The notes: a model not told the origin generated them from the sequence alone. 64,000 bases of DNA from Elephas maximus indicus (GCF_024166365.1 NC_064839.1:31570378-31634377), one strand, 5' to 3'; positions 43,191 through 54,057 are shown, numbered from the stretch's first letter. Numbers and translations are program-made.

Positions 43191-43356
43191 GTTCCTGATT
43201 GGCACAAGCTGTTAAGAACTCAACTACTGACCAAAAGTTTGGCAGTTCAAATTCTCAAAAGAAAAGCCTGGTGATCTACTTCCAAAAGGTCACAGCCATT
43301 GAAAATCCTATGGAGCGCAGTTCTGTTATGTACCACATGGGGTCGCTATGAGTTGT
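43191..43356 (+). mobile_element. AfroSINE, forward, second subfamily
   Basis: It runs from 'ttcctgattggcacaagctg' through 'aagcctggtgatctacttcc' to 'tggggtcgctatgagttg'. It is the third SINE in a head-to-tail series. Confidence 0.85.
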
Positions 43357-43499
43357 TTTTTCATCAAAAAGAAAGCATCACAGAGGCGCAATTCCCCTTT
43401 CTGCCACTAGGAGTAACCAAACAATTCTCTCAGGCTAAGATTTGACTCTGAGATTACCTGTCTATGAAATACATCCTCTTCACCTCTCTCAGTGGCATT

Positions 43500-43815
43500 T
43501 CTTTGTCTTTCCCCATCACCTAGACTCTGAACTACCGAAGGGCAGGGGTGCTACTCTTCTGGTTTATGTCTGCATCCCTGGCATCTGGTGCAGTGCCTGA
43601 CACATCAACCATAAACCCATCCACTGCCGTCAAGTCGATTCCAACTCACGGCAAACCTATAGGACAGAGTAGAACTGCCCTGTAGGGTTTCCAGGGAGCG
43701 CCTGGCAGATTCGAACTGCTGACCTTTTGGTTAGCAGCTGTAGCACTTAACCACTACGCCACCAGGGTTTCCACATCAGCCATAGAGATCCAATAAATAT
43801 TTTTGAGTAAATGGA
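43500..43815 (+). repeat. L2 3' end relic split by an AfroSINE
   Basis: The phrases 'ctgaactaccgaagggcagg', 'ggtttatgtctgcatccctg' and 'gtgcagtgcctgacacatca' are followed, after the SINE, by 'gatccaataaatatttttga', which is the L2 3' end order. The SINE insertion at 43,614-43,771 lies within it. Confidence 0.72.
43614..43771 (-). mobile_element. AfroSINE, reverse, short form, young-looking
   Basis: The plus strand runs from 'aacccatccactgccgtcaa' to 'actacgccaccagggtttc'. The 13-base repeats 'cacatcaaccata' (43,601-43,613) and 'cacatcagccata' (43,772-43,784) flank it and differ at one base. This defines the insertion precisely. Confidence 0.93.
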
Positions 43816-45913
43816 ATCCAAGATAAGTCAAAGATCACCACGATAACACTATGCTATGAATGACCCTAGCACTGAAAATAGTAGCTTTAAAGCATTGTTT
43901 ATTCTCACAGATTGGTGAGTTGGCAGGGGTTGCTTGGTCTAGACTGGGTCAGGCTGAAGCAACTCAGCTCAGCTCTCCATATTTCTTACCCATCTCCTAT
44001 GACTAGCCTGGCATGTTCTCATGGTGACGACAGTGACACAGAAGTCGAGCAGAAGCATATATGGCTCCTTGAGGCCTAGGCTCCAAACTAGAAGCTGTGA
44101 CTTCTACCTCGTTCTGTTGGCCAGAGCATGCTCCATGAGGTGGAGAAATACAGTCTGCCTTTTTAGTGGGAGAAACTTCAGAGCTGCATGGCAGAAGGTG
44201 AAGATACAGGGAAGGGTGAATTGTTGAGGACATCAGTGAATTCTCCAGCCGGCAGAAGCAGGTTTCAATCAAGCCTCCATTCTGGGCCAGCTTGGGTTTT
44301 CAGGTCCCATGGGTTACATCCTATAATCGTGGATAGAATATTTTAGAACATTAGTGGGGCAGAGAATTAGGCATTGATTTCAGCCTCATGCCAAGTTATT
44401 GTAAATATGCCCTTTCTCTATATTGAGAGTCAACTTCAAAAGGCAGAAAAGTAGAAATAATAAAGTAATAAAGATCATTCAGTCTTTTTTAAAAATATTT
44501 CAGAAGCTTTTATATATGTGACTAATAACCCTTAAAACATTGCTGCAAACTCTGTATTAGTATGCCAGTTTTAAGGTAAGAGACTCAAGACAACAAGAAA
44601 ATTATACACACTGCCTAATATTGTATAGCTGGTAAGTAGTGGAGCTGGGATTCCAATGTATGTGTGTTTGACTCATGAATTCTCCCGCTATCCTGCTTTT
44701 CAGTGGAGAAGAGCACGCCACACAATCCAGTCTTGATATAGTTTAGGGTGAGCAGGGGAGAGAAGAGCGAGCTTTCCTCCCCACCCAAGGCAGAGGAGCA
44801 CACATCAGAGCCCCAGGCCACAGACAGATTAACCGCTTAAAATTGTGCACGACAGATTAGTAAATAAACACAAGTAAGCCCGTGCATAACTTGCTTACTG
44901 GTTAATCTGCCCTGCTTTAGGCACAGTGCCTGGCACACATCCGTGGAAGGGTGGAAGATGAAAGGAAGAAAGGGAGAAAAAGAGGGAGGAGTCCTAGCAG
45001 GACTGCAAGAAAGAAGATATAAGCCTATTGCTCTGGAAACCAACCTGGTGGCCAGAACTTTGTGTATTCCAAGGGCCATGAGATGAAGACACATTGAAGA
45101 AAAAGTGACACTTTGCCAAGGTTTCCGAGACTTGCTTTCCCTAAAAGCCACTTGTCCAACAGTGGGTTGAGGGGGGGCAGTGATCGAGGTCCCGCACATG
45201 GGGGCCCAATCACTGAGACCACCTGCTCAAAGGGAAACAACGATCCTCTCAGCCTTAATTCTGGAGGCTTTGCCCAGCTTCTCAGAGTTTCCTCCCTGTT
45301 CAAGGTGCACAATGGGGTATTACTGGGGGAAGGGATAGCTATCTACCGGCCAAAAGCCCCAGGGGCCCACTTACATGTTCTTAGTTGCAAGCACTCTGGT
45401 GTATCACTTCTAATCCCTCCTTCCCTTTTAAGCCAGCCTTGCTTTTTAAAAGACTCATATTCACATTAGTGTCTCCAGGCTCCAAGTTCCTCCAGGAAAG
45501 GGAACGGGGAAGATGGTTTATCCATCAGTAGATTCCTGGTGCACAGCTCAGGTTCCGGCAAATAGGTGTTCAATTTTGTTTTGTTTTCAAATGATGAATA
45601 TATCCCTCTGGAATTAAAAAAGAAAACCTAATTGTTAAAATGAGTATCGACTTCAGAAAACACATATATACACACAGTTATTTGGGTTATATTACTGACT
45701 GGTAACTTTAGAAAATTACTTTGCTAAGCCCCAGTTTTCTCACCTATCAAATGAGGGTAATAAGAGTAGTTGCTTTATAGGGTAGTCAACACCAAGTGGG
45801 CTAATATTTGTAAAGGCCGTGACACAGCATCTGCCAGGTAAGAAGCACTCAGTATGTGTTAACCTTTATTACTGGTGCAGTGTCTTGAGAAGAAGGAGGT
45901 TTTAACTCTGTAA
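43816..45913. other. Non-coding interval with MIR-class relics
   Basis: MIR-like blocks occur at about 44,530-44,660 and, in forward sense, at about 45,690-45,880 ('ttgctaagccccagttttct', 'gggtaataagagtagttgct', 'agaagcactcagtatgtgtt'). No supported gene. Opposite-strand open frames at 45.0-45.5 kb lack domains. Confidence 0.5.
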
Positions 45914-46251
45914 TACAGGTAGCCCCCAACTTACGACATATTCAAGTTACGAGGAACCATATTTACGACCTTCCATTTTGTTGCTGTCTTTTTGTGCATC
46001 TTATCTTTAGTAATATGTACTACGTACAGTGCTGCAGCACGTAATTTGCCGATGTCATCATATCCTTAAGTTTATATGTAATGTTTCCAACCCCCAAAGA
46101 CAAAGATCAGATTTATAAAAACACTGATATTAAAAATAATAATAATGAAAAATTATTAAAAAAAAAAAAAAAAAGAGGCATTTGACTTACACCAGTGCAG
46201 ATGGAGTCATGGGAACGGAACCCTGTTGTAAGTTGGGGACTGCTATCAGTA
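45914..46251 (+). mobile_element. MITE-like DNA transposon, copy 2
   Basis: The ends are 'acaggtagcccccaacttac' and 'ttgtaagttggggactgcta', nearly perfect inverted repeats flanked by TA. The interior has a poly(A) tract at about 46,158-46,175. This is the best preserved of the three copies. Confidence 0.72.
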
Positions 46252-46589
46252 CAAACATATTAGGAAAGGGGAGTAACGACCAACCTGCACAGAAACTTTA
46301 TTATTTCTTAGGTACTTAGTAATACATTATAATCATGTAAATTTTTCATTCCACCAAAATATTATATATTCTATACAATATTTCTTATCCCATCTCAAAC
46401 GTCACCCACCCCATCAGCTAAGCTTCATTCACTTGTTCTTATACATTTCCTCAGCTCCTTCATTGCTCTTGCTGTATCCCTTTTACTCGCTGAGGACGTG
46501 GACACTATTACTCATTCCCTGTTCCCTACTGGTGCTAAAAGCGATTGCCTTGCACATACCTCCTCTCTGTAGCCTAGAAGGGGCAACAG

Positions 46590-46710
46590 AAGCTGGCAGT
46601 CTGATTCCGTAAAGATTTACAGCCTTGGAAATTCTGTGGGGCAGTTCTACTCTGTTCTGTAGAGTAGCTATGAGTCGGAATTGACTCAACGGCAACGGGT
46701 TTGGTTTTTG
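46590..46710 (+). mobile_element. AfroSINE, forward, 5' truncated
   Basis: It runs from 'agctggcagtctgattccgt' to 'gactcaacggcaacgggttt'. The tail is intact and continues into a TG/TA microsatellite. Confidence 0.88.
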
Positions 46711-46751
46711 CTATATATGTCTATGTGTGTGTATATATATATATATATATT
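46711..46751 (+). repeat. (TG)n(TA)n microsatellite
   Basis: The stretch 'tctatgtgtgtgtatatata' and onward links the SINE tail at 46,710 to the RTE copy at about 46,752. Confidence 0.9.
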
Positions 46752-47637
46752 TGTTCAGACAGAACAAGGGGATATTGAGTGGTTTAAAGTCAGGAAAGTT
46801 GTGCGTCAGGGGTGTATCCTTTTACCATACCTATCCAATCTGTATGCTGAGGAAATAATCCGAGAAGCTGGGCTATGTGAAGAAAAACGGGACATCAGGA
46901 TTGGAGGAAGACTCATAAACAACCTGTGTTATGCAGATGACACAACCTTGCTTGCTGAACGTGAAGAGGACTTGAAGCATTTACTAATGAAGGTCAAAGA
47001 CCACAGTCTTCAGTATGGATTACATCTCAACATCAAGAAAACAAAAACCCTCACAGCTGCACCAATAAGCAACATCACGTTAAGTGGAGAAGAGATTGAA
47101 GTTGGCAAGGATTTCATTTTACTTGGATCCACAATCAACAGCCATGGAAGCAGCAGTCAAGAAATCAAAAGACTCATTGTATTGGGCAAATCTGCTGCAA
47201 AGGACCTCTTTAAAGTGTTGAAAAGCAAAGCTGTCACCTTGAAGACTAAGGCGCGCCTGACCCAGCCCATGGTATTTTCAATCACATCATATGCACGTGA
47301 AAGCTGGACAATGAATAAGGAAGACCAAAGAATTGACGCCTTTGAATTGTGGTGTTGTCGAAGAATATTGAATATACCATGGAGTGCCAAAAGAACAAAC
47401 AAATCTGTCTTAGAAGAAGTATAACCAGAATGCTCCTTAGAAGCAAGGATGGTGAGACTGCGTCTTACATACTTTGGACATGTTGTCAGGAGGGATCATT
47501 CCCTGGAGAAGGACATTATGTTTGGTAAAGTACAGGGTCAGTGGAAGAGAAGAAGACCCTGGATGAGATGGATTGACCCAGTGGTTGCAATAATGGGCTC
47601 AAGCATAACGACAATTGTAAGCATGACAAAGGACTGA
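46752..47637 (+). pseudogene. RTE reverse transcriptase, C-terminal half (pseudogene)
   Basis: The translation shows the RT palm-domain region. 'VRQGCILLPYLSNLYAEEII' holds the conserved RQGC..SP-type block with a changed residue (LP for SP), and the catalytic 'CYADDTTLLAE' box is intact. After it come 'YGLHLNIKKTK', 'FILLGSTI', 'GKSAAKDLFKVLKSK' and the zinc-finger-less C-terminal 'LWCCRRILNIPW'. One TAA at 47,422-47,424 interrupts an otherwise continuous frame, which goes on as 'PECSLEARMVRLRLTYFGHV' and ends at a second stop at 47,635-47,637. The apparent start codon at 46,681 lies in the neighbouring SINE and is not original. With the N-terminal endonuclease missing, it cannot be an autonomous element. 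Confidence 0.9.
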
Positions 47638-47697
47638 GCAGTATTTCATTCTGTGGGTTGCTGAGTCGGAACCGACTAGACGGCACCTAACAACAAC
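46752..47697 (+). mobile_element. RTE (BovB-like) LINE, 5' truncated, 3' half
   Basis: This is the 3' half of an RTE LINE starting within the reverse transcriptase domain and ending in the tail 'gactagacggcacctaacaa'. It is the best-preserved RTE coding segment of the window. The 3' tail equals that of the AfroSINEs, consistent with SINEs using RTE enzymes for mobilisation. Confidence 0.92.
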
Positions 47698-47716
47698 ATA
47701 TACATACATGTATGTA

Positions 47717-47849
47717 TGGAGCCCTGATGGCACCGTGGTTACAAGCTACAGTAGCTAACCAAAAGGTCAGCTGGTAACGAAAAAGCTGACACTTTGCATC
47801 CACCAGCCGCTCCTTGGAAACCCTATGGGGTGATTCTAATCTGTCCTGT
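47717..47849 (+). mobile_element. AfroSINE, forward, short form, tail-truncated
   Basis: It runs from 'ggagccctgatggcaccgtg' to 'gattctaatctgtcctgta'. There is an internal partial duplication around 'aaggtcagctggtaacg'. Confidence 0.82.
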
Positions 47850-48013
47850 AGTAGTGGCACAGTAGTTAAGAGCTACAGTTCCTAACCAAAAGGTTGGCTG
47901 CTAATCTAAAGGTCTGCAGTTCAAATCCACCAGCCATTCTTTGAAACCCTAAGGGGCAGTTCTACTCAGTCCTATTGGGTCACTGAGTCAGAATAGACCG
48001 AATGGCAATGGGT
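47850..48013 (+). mobile_element. AfroSINE, forward, short form
   Basis: It runs from 'gtagtggcacagtagttaag' to 'gaccgaatggcaatgggtgt', directly fused to the preceding copy. It has a partial duplication of the 'ctaaccaaaaggttggctgc' segment. Confidence 0.85.
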
Positions 48014-48145
48014 GTATATGTATATATGTGTGTGTGTGTGTGTATATACAGACACACACACGCACACATGCACACTCATGGACATACACATATGTATATG
48101 TATGTATGAGTGTGTATATACATATATAGAGACAGACAGAGAGAG
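48014..48145 (+). repeat. Compound TA/TG/CA microsatellite
   Basis: About 130 bases of mixed (TA), (TG), (CA) and (GA) dinucleotides lie between two AfroSINE copies. Confidence 0.9.
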
Positions 48146-48348
48146 AGCCCCAAAGATGCAACGTTTAAGCACTCAGCTGCTAATCGAAAGGTCAACAGTT
48201 AGAACCCACCAGCTGCTCTGCAGGAGAAAAGACCTGGTGATCTGCTCCCATAAAGATTACAGCCTAGGAAACCCCATGGGGCAATTCTCACCTGTCGTGT
48301 AGGGTCACTATGAGTCAGAATCAACTGACAGCATGCAACGACAACAGT
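48146..48348 (+). mobile_element. AfroSINE, forward, long form
   Basis: It runs from 'agccccaaagatgcaacgtt' through 'gacctggtgatctgctccca' to 'gcatgcaacgacaacag'. Confidence 0.88.
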
Positions 48349-48439
48349 ACAACAGTGTACATATATAGTTTGTGTATGTGTGTATATACTTGAAATTGTA
48401 TTGCCTATTTTTGTTTACTTATTTGCTGGCCATCTCGCC

Positions 48440-48565
48440 CCACTAGGATACAAACTTCAGGAGGGCAAAGTATATAATCCCTGTTGTTCACTTCTGAATC
48501 TTGGGCTAACCCAGTGACAGGCATATTGTAGGCAGTCAGTAAATATTTGCAGAATGAATACATGA
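48440..48565 (+). repeat. L2 3' end relic
   Basis: The phrases 'aacttcaggagggcaaagta', 'gttcacttctgaatcttggg' and 'aggcagtcagtaaatatttg' follow the L2 3' end order. Confidence 0.65.
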
Positions 48566-50224
48566 GTAGTAAATGGTTGATAAATGCTAGCGGAATGAAT
48601 GAAACCCAGAACCAAGAGTAGATGGATCATCCAAGAAAGCCTTGAATCTAAACGTGGTGCAAGCGTCCCTTGTTGACAAAGTGAATTTAATGATGCCAGT
48701 TAGTCACATTACAAAAATGATTCTTCTCTTTACCAAAGGTTTCATCCCGAAGGTAGTTTGGATAGCTACCTCCTTCACTGTTTTAAAAATATAACCCAGT
48801 TTACAAAATGGTGGTATGTGGACAGATCTTCCAGAACGTGTGAATTTCCTGAACTGAAGTATACTGGTATGTGTAATGGCAGTTGTGCTTCTGATTGCTA
48901 GTTCTAGATTGTTTACTGTATGGACTAAGAGATTGGCTTATTAAAACACATCACAGAAGGCTATTTCAATGTTCGTATGTGCATACATTTACATCCTTTT
49001 TTAAACTTGTGAATAGTCACATTTAAATGTGTTTGCACTCCAGGAGAACCATTGGAAATATATTCAAGATTGGTACAGGCTTGCTTTGCAAATTGTCTAC
49101 AATTTGGCCAACAGGGTTTAAGAGAGCGCTGTGTTCTGATTTCTATGACGGTTAACTATCAGTACTGGGAAGGGGAAGGCAGAAATCATTCTTGCCCAAG
49201 CTAAAAACTTTTTTTTTTTAATTTTCTTGTTGAATGTCCCCAGTTTAAGTTAGCCTAACTTGCCCAGCATGGGTTGTGAATATTTCAGTCTTTTTTTTTA
49301 GTCATTTGTGTAACTGTTACAGATGACCAGGTGAGAGAGGGTGCTGACTTGGGCTAAGGCAGTGGCAGCAAAGAAGTGGACAGGTAGGTCCTTGCTGTGT
49401 TTTGGAGATAGAAGTAGGATATTGTGTTGAATTGTTTGGAGCAGGTTAGGGACAGAAAGATGCCAAGGATGATCCTCATATGAGTGACTCAAACAATAGG
49501 GTACATATAGATGATTATTATTGACTTGGGGAAGTCTGGGAGAAAGATCAAGTGAGTATGGGAGAATTGGAAGGTGAGGATCTACTCAAACGTGTTGTTT
49601 TATGAAATTATTTTGGACTTGGCTTCTGTGTTGCACACTAGGGTATATACCTTCCTGCACCCAGAGATGCCCTCCTGAGTCAGGAAGACAGTGTCACCTC
49701 ACATTTAATAAGTTAGAGATAGAAATCACTGTGACCTGCAAGGCGGGAGACCTGGATTCTGGACCTTCATTTTGGGCAAGTGCTTCCCTCTCTCTGAGCA
49801 ATAATTTCTTCTTGTCTAAAATGAGGAGGTATGCCCAAAGGACTTCTGTGTTCCAGTATCCCTCTAAAAGCCCATGATTACTGATTATGATCACTTCGGG
49901 CACAGTTTTTCAAAACTATATCCAAAGGATACATTTATATTGATTCCATGTCAGTTGGAGTCCTGTCCCGAGGCACAGGTAGGCACAGGTGATGTAGGCT
50001 GTGGTAATGGCCAGAAGACACACAGAGACATTCCATTTGTCCAAGGCTCGGTGCTGAGGTCAGCTAGGTCCCATAATGTTGCCACTCAGAGCCATTTGTC
50101 AGTGATTTGTTGCTGCTCATGGCATCGAAGAATTTTCAACTGCCCTCTGCCCTACCTAAAAGGTCTGTAGCATCACTCATCCTATATCCTGTTTCTCTAC
50201 TCCTATCAAGGGAAGGAGCAGAGT
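48566..50224. other. Non-coding interval, single-copy-looking
   Basis: A MIR-like block is seen at about 49,740-49,840 ('ggagacctggattctggacc', 'tctctgagcaataatttctt'). No gene recognised. Confidence 0.45.
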
Positions 50225-50396
50225 GCTGTGACACATAGCTGAGGCTTGGAAACTGAGCTACCCAAGTTTAAATCCTTTGTGTCCCTTATTTGCTGTGGGA
50301 AAAACACTTACCTCTGCAAGCCTCATTTTCCATGTCTGTAAAATGGCATAATATCTATACCTACTTCAGAGAATTGCTGTGAGTTAAAAAGGTGAT
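50225..50396 (+). repeat. MIR SINE, left part of a split copy
   Basis: The text 'ctgtgacacatagctgaggc', 'gtcccttatttgctgtggga', 'ttttccatgtctgtaaaatg' and 'gagaattgctgtgagttaaa' is MIR in order. It breaks at 50,396 and resumes at 50,969 as 'aaaaaggtgataagccacag' and 'taaatactcagtgaatgttt'. Confidence 0.75.
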
Positions 50397-50968
50397 TCAC
50401 CACTCATCTATCAATTTGTCCTACTGTGGTGGCTTGCATGTTTCTATGACGCTGGAAGCTATACTGCCAGTATTTCAGATACTAGCAGAGTCACCCACAA
50501 TAGACAGGTTTCAGTGGAGCTTCCAACAACAACCCATTGCTGTCGATTCGATTCCAACTCATGGTGACCCTAACTCATGGCGACCCTATAGGACAGAGTA
50601 GAACTGCCCCACAGGGTTTCCAAGGAGTGTCTGATGGATTTGAACTACTGACCTTTTGGTTAACAGCCATAGCTCTTAGCCACTATGCCACCAGGGTTTC
50701 CAGACCAAGACAAACTAGGGAGACCTGGTGATCTATTTCTGAAGATTAGCCAATAAAAACCCTATGGATCATAACAGAATATTGTCTGATATAGTACTGG
50801 AAGATGAGTCCCCTAGCTTGGAAGCCACTCAAAATACACAGCGGCCTCAACTATGGACTTGAGTATGCCAACAATCATGAAGATGGTGCAGGACTAGGCA
50901 GTGTTTCCTTCTGTTGTCCATGGAGTCTTCATGAGTCAGAGTCAACAGCAACTAACAACTAACAACAA
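50397..50968 (+). mobile_element. RTE-derived non-autonomous element nested in MIR
   Basis: It opens with the RTE 5' end ('ctatcaatttgtcctactgt', 'gctggaagctatactgccag') and ends with the RTE 3' tail ('gactaggcagtgtttccttc', 'caacagcaactaacaactaa'). The LINE coding region is absent. The 11-base repeat 'aaaaaggtgat' at 50,386-50,396 and 50,969-50,979 flanks it. It is itself split by an AfroSINE at 50,524-50,701. Confidence 0.85.
50524..50701 (-). mobile_element. AfroSINE, reverse, nested inside the RTE derivative
   Basis: It runs from 'acaacaacccattgctgtcg' to 'ctatgccaccagggtttcc'. It contains a short internal tandem duplication ('aactcatggtgaccct' then 'aactcatggcgaccct' at about 50,557-50,588). 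A 'ttcca' repeat flanks it. Confidence 0.9.
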
Positions 50969-51035
50969 AAAAAGGTGATAAGCCACAGGGCCTGGAATAT
51001 AGTAAATACTCAGTGAATGTTTGCCCCCCTGCCCC
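50969..51035 (+). repeat. MIR SINE, right part of a split copy
   Basis: It reads 'gataagccacagggcctgga' and 'atatagtaaatactcagtga', the 3' end of the MIR broken at 50,396. Confidence 0.72.
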
Positions 51036-51084
51036 CACCCTACTCTTCCTCCTCTTCCTTTTCTGTCTGTGCAGAAAATCTCCT

Positions 51085-51237
51085 CAAATTGGCAAAACAA
51101 CTCCTGAAACTAGTAGGCATGTATAGCAAGGTTTGAGAATACAAGGTTAATATGGAAAAGTCAGGTGCATTCCATATATATCAACAATGAACAACTGGAA
51201 TTAGAAATTTAGAAATAAAAAAAATAACATTTACAAT

Positions 51238-51281
<44 letters not shown>

Positions 51282-51307
51282 GACTTAGGTATAAATGTAG
51301 CAAAATG
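51085..51307 (+). mobile_element. L1 ORF2 fragment with an internal (CA)n expansion
   Basis: The order 'aactcctgaaactagtaggc', 'agcaaggtttgagaatacaa', 'aatggaaaagtcaggtgcat' and 'atcaacaatgaacaactgga' matches L1 ORF2 downstream of the RT active site. It resumes 'aaagacttaggtataaatgt' after the CA repeat. It is degenerate and non-coding. Confidence 0.72.
51241..51278 (+). repeat. (CA)19 microsatellite
   Basis: An uninterrupted CA run of about 38 bases within the L1 fragment. It is probably polymorphic. Confidence 0.95.
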
Positions 51308-51512
51308 CAACCAAAAACCCATTGCTGTCGAGTTGATTCTGACTCATAGTGACCCTATAGGACAGAGTAAAATTCCCCCACAGGTTTTCTAAGGCTATAA
51401 TCTTTATGGAAAGAGACTGCCACATCTTTCTCCTGAAGAGAAACTGGTGGTTTCACACAGCTAACTTTTCAGTTAGCAGCTGAGTGCTTAACCATTGCAC
51501 CACCAGTTCTCC
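51308..51512 (-). mobile_element. AfroSINE, reverse, long form
   Basis: It runs from 'caaccaaaaacccattgctg' through 'ggctataatctttatggaaa' to 'attgcaccaccagttctcc'. Confidence 0.9.
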
Positions 51513-54057
51513 TTAAGAGACAACTAGAGGATAATAATTTTTGTCATGTCATTGCTGTATCTTAAGCATGCAGGCATACAATAGGTGTTCAATAAATGTC
51601 TGCTAAACTTTTCTGCCAAAGAGGATACTCAAAGACAGAACCCTGGGGGAGAAGGAATGGAGACAGATGGGAAAAAGGAGAAAAAAAAAAAAATCACATA
51701 TGTTATGCCAGCGCCTTAAAAGAGATGTTGGTGTAGAGTATAAAGGAAACTTTGGATAAAAACAGAATCTGTTAACTGGCCCAAACTGTATTAATAGTTC
51801 TCCACTATGTGTCAACGGCACTGGGATGTGACATATAGTCATTATTTGGTTTTTAGTACAAGCAATCCTTGATTGACTAAGAAATGTTTATCAAAAGAAG
51901 CAGAAGTTATCATGTGTATGTACAGTCTGAAATGGACTGCTTCTTTAGCCGTGCTTACATCAACGGGAGGAGAAAAATGCACCCAGACAGTCTAATTCCT
52001 TTAAGTCCGATGAGTCACAGAAGCAAGCCTTGGGAGATACGCTACAAAATGATCAATCATCAGATAAAACTGTTTTGGATGTGGCAGATTTATAAAATGA
52101 AGTAAAACTCTTTTTTGAGCTAAAAGTTTGTGTATTCACAAAGGATTCTGGTGGAAGAAATAAAGACATTTTGCCAAACCATCCCTTAAAAGGAGGTAGG
52201 ATTTCATTGCGTAAAGGCAGCTGAAAATATAAATTAGTCCTGCCCTTTCCATCCTCTTCCTCCTAACCCTATTCTTCACCCCTATGCCCATCACCCAGTA
52301 ATTGCTTTTCTGTGATAAACACCTTTAATTTTCCTCTTGTTAACAATGTGGCTTCTTGACACATATATGTTGTTTCTTTGTTTGGCCAATGTCTGTCTTA
52401 AATATCATGGCATAAATTGAAAACACCAGCAGCATCCTAATCAGTTACTATAAGGCAGGTGCCTTCACAAATACACAAATATTATTGCCAAGTATCATGA
52501 CGCCCATTTTATCGATGAAGAAATTACAGCGCTAGGTGACAAGTTGTCAGTCCAAGTCCATATGGCTTAGACATTGTGGAGCTTGAGTATCTACATATAG
52601 CTTTCTGATTCCAGTATCCCCTGATAGTTCTCAGATGTCAACTGATAAGCTTTCAGTCTGATGGGATGATACCTTTCTGTAAGCGGGACATTTAACAGCT
52701 TATAATGTATCTATATCCTGAAGCCATAATAATGGAAATCTATCAAATTGCCTGTCTTCAAATGCCCAAGTGCATAACATCATTATCTTTTTGTAGGCCG
52801 TTTCCTTTGCCTAAAACAAGATTCCCGCTTCATGCCCTGGCTAATTCCAGCTTACTCTTCAGAACTTCCATGCTCAAGTGTCCTATCCTCCAGAAAGATT
52901 TCCATGATACCCCTTCCCCCCGCCACCCCCCACCAGTCTGGACTTAATGTGCCACCTTTGTGGCTTCAGTATCCTGTGCCTAATTCTAATACAATACTTG
53001 ACCCACATTTTTCCCCTCCCAAAGCTCTTATTTATTTAAGGATAGGGGCCACATTTTACATATCGGTATATCCCCAGAATCTATCACAACCCTTGGCAAA
53101 TGAACTGTATCAGCGCATGTTAAGATAGAATAAAAATAATGGAGTCTATTTAGTGCTTACGTGGGGCAGGCATCATTTTAAGAAGCTTACATGTAGACTC
53201 ATTAATTCTCACAACACACATGTGAGATATAAACTATTGCTAAAGACCTTTTCCCAGAGACAGAGAGAAAAAGACAACGAGAAAGAGAATAATTTGAATA
53301 CAAGTACATATACCACTTACCTGTACCAAACACACACACATCATAAAAAAAAATAATAATTTTTTTTTTTTTTTTAGATCTGGATATTTCACTTAATGGT
53401 AAACTTGGAAAGTTTCAACACAAAGAAATGGGTTACTTATTTAGACACAACATAAGATGCAGCTTCTAGGTGGCTCTGTGCCCTCTGTACTCTGTGATGG
53501 TCTGGGTTGGAGTTTTCAGCCCTGGGTGTTGCATTGACATCCAGGGCATTGAAGTGTCTGGAATGTAAGCTGCATGGAGAAGGATAGAAATATTTGAGGA
53601 TGTATAGCTTGGAAAAGAGAATGCTCTGGGGGATGGTGATCACTTTGCTCAAATATCTAAAGGGCTGTCATGAGGAAGAGTGATTAGGTTCATTTTGCCT
53701 GGCCCCAGGGGTACAGAACTGGGACTGATGAATGGGAGCTCCAGGGAGGGAGATTGCTGCTCAGCCTAAGCAAAGATTTCTGTCAAGAAAGATTTGCACC
53801 ACTAGACCTTATGCTCCTGGGAATAGGGAACGTGGGGTCGCTTCAGGTATAGGAACATAGACTATATGTCCCTCTGACAGGCATTGTCATATTTCACAGA
53901 ATACTTCTGCTCTGGATACAAGAGGGTATTACAGGACCACCATGATCTCTTCTAAGTCTAAATATTAGTGAAAACGGTAACAAACCTAGTTAGAGTAGCC
54001 TATGCCTTAGACAAAAGTTTCTTTATCCTAATATCTACCCTCCCCCTCCCCCGTGGT
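51513..54057. other. Non-coding interval, single-copy-looking
   Basis: L2/MIR-like words occur at about 51,565-51,600 ('aataggtgttcaataaatgt') and about 53,060-53,250. Poly(T) lies at about 53,360-53,376. No gene supported. Confidence 0.45.

Noticed and set aside
46681-46751. ATG start of the 247-codon frame at 46,681
   Set aside because: The start codon and first roughly 20 codons come from an AfroSINE tail and a TA microsatellite. Only the part from about 46,752 is RTE.
51241-51278. Regular repeat array, considered as a CRISPR-like structure
   Set aside because: It is a plain CA dinucleotide run in mammalian DNA without spacers.
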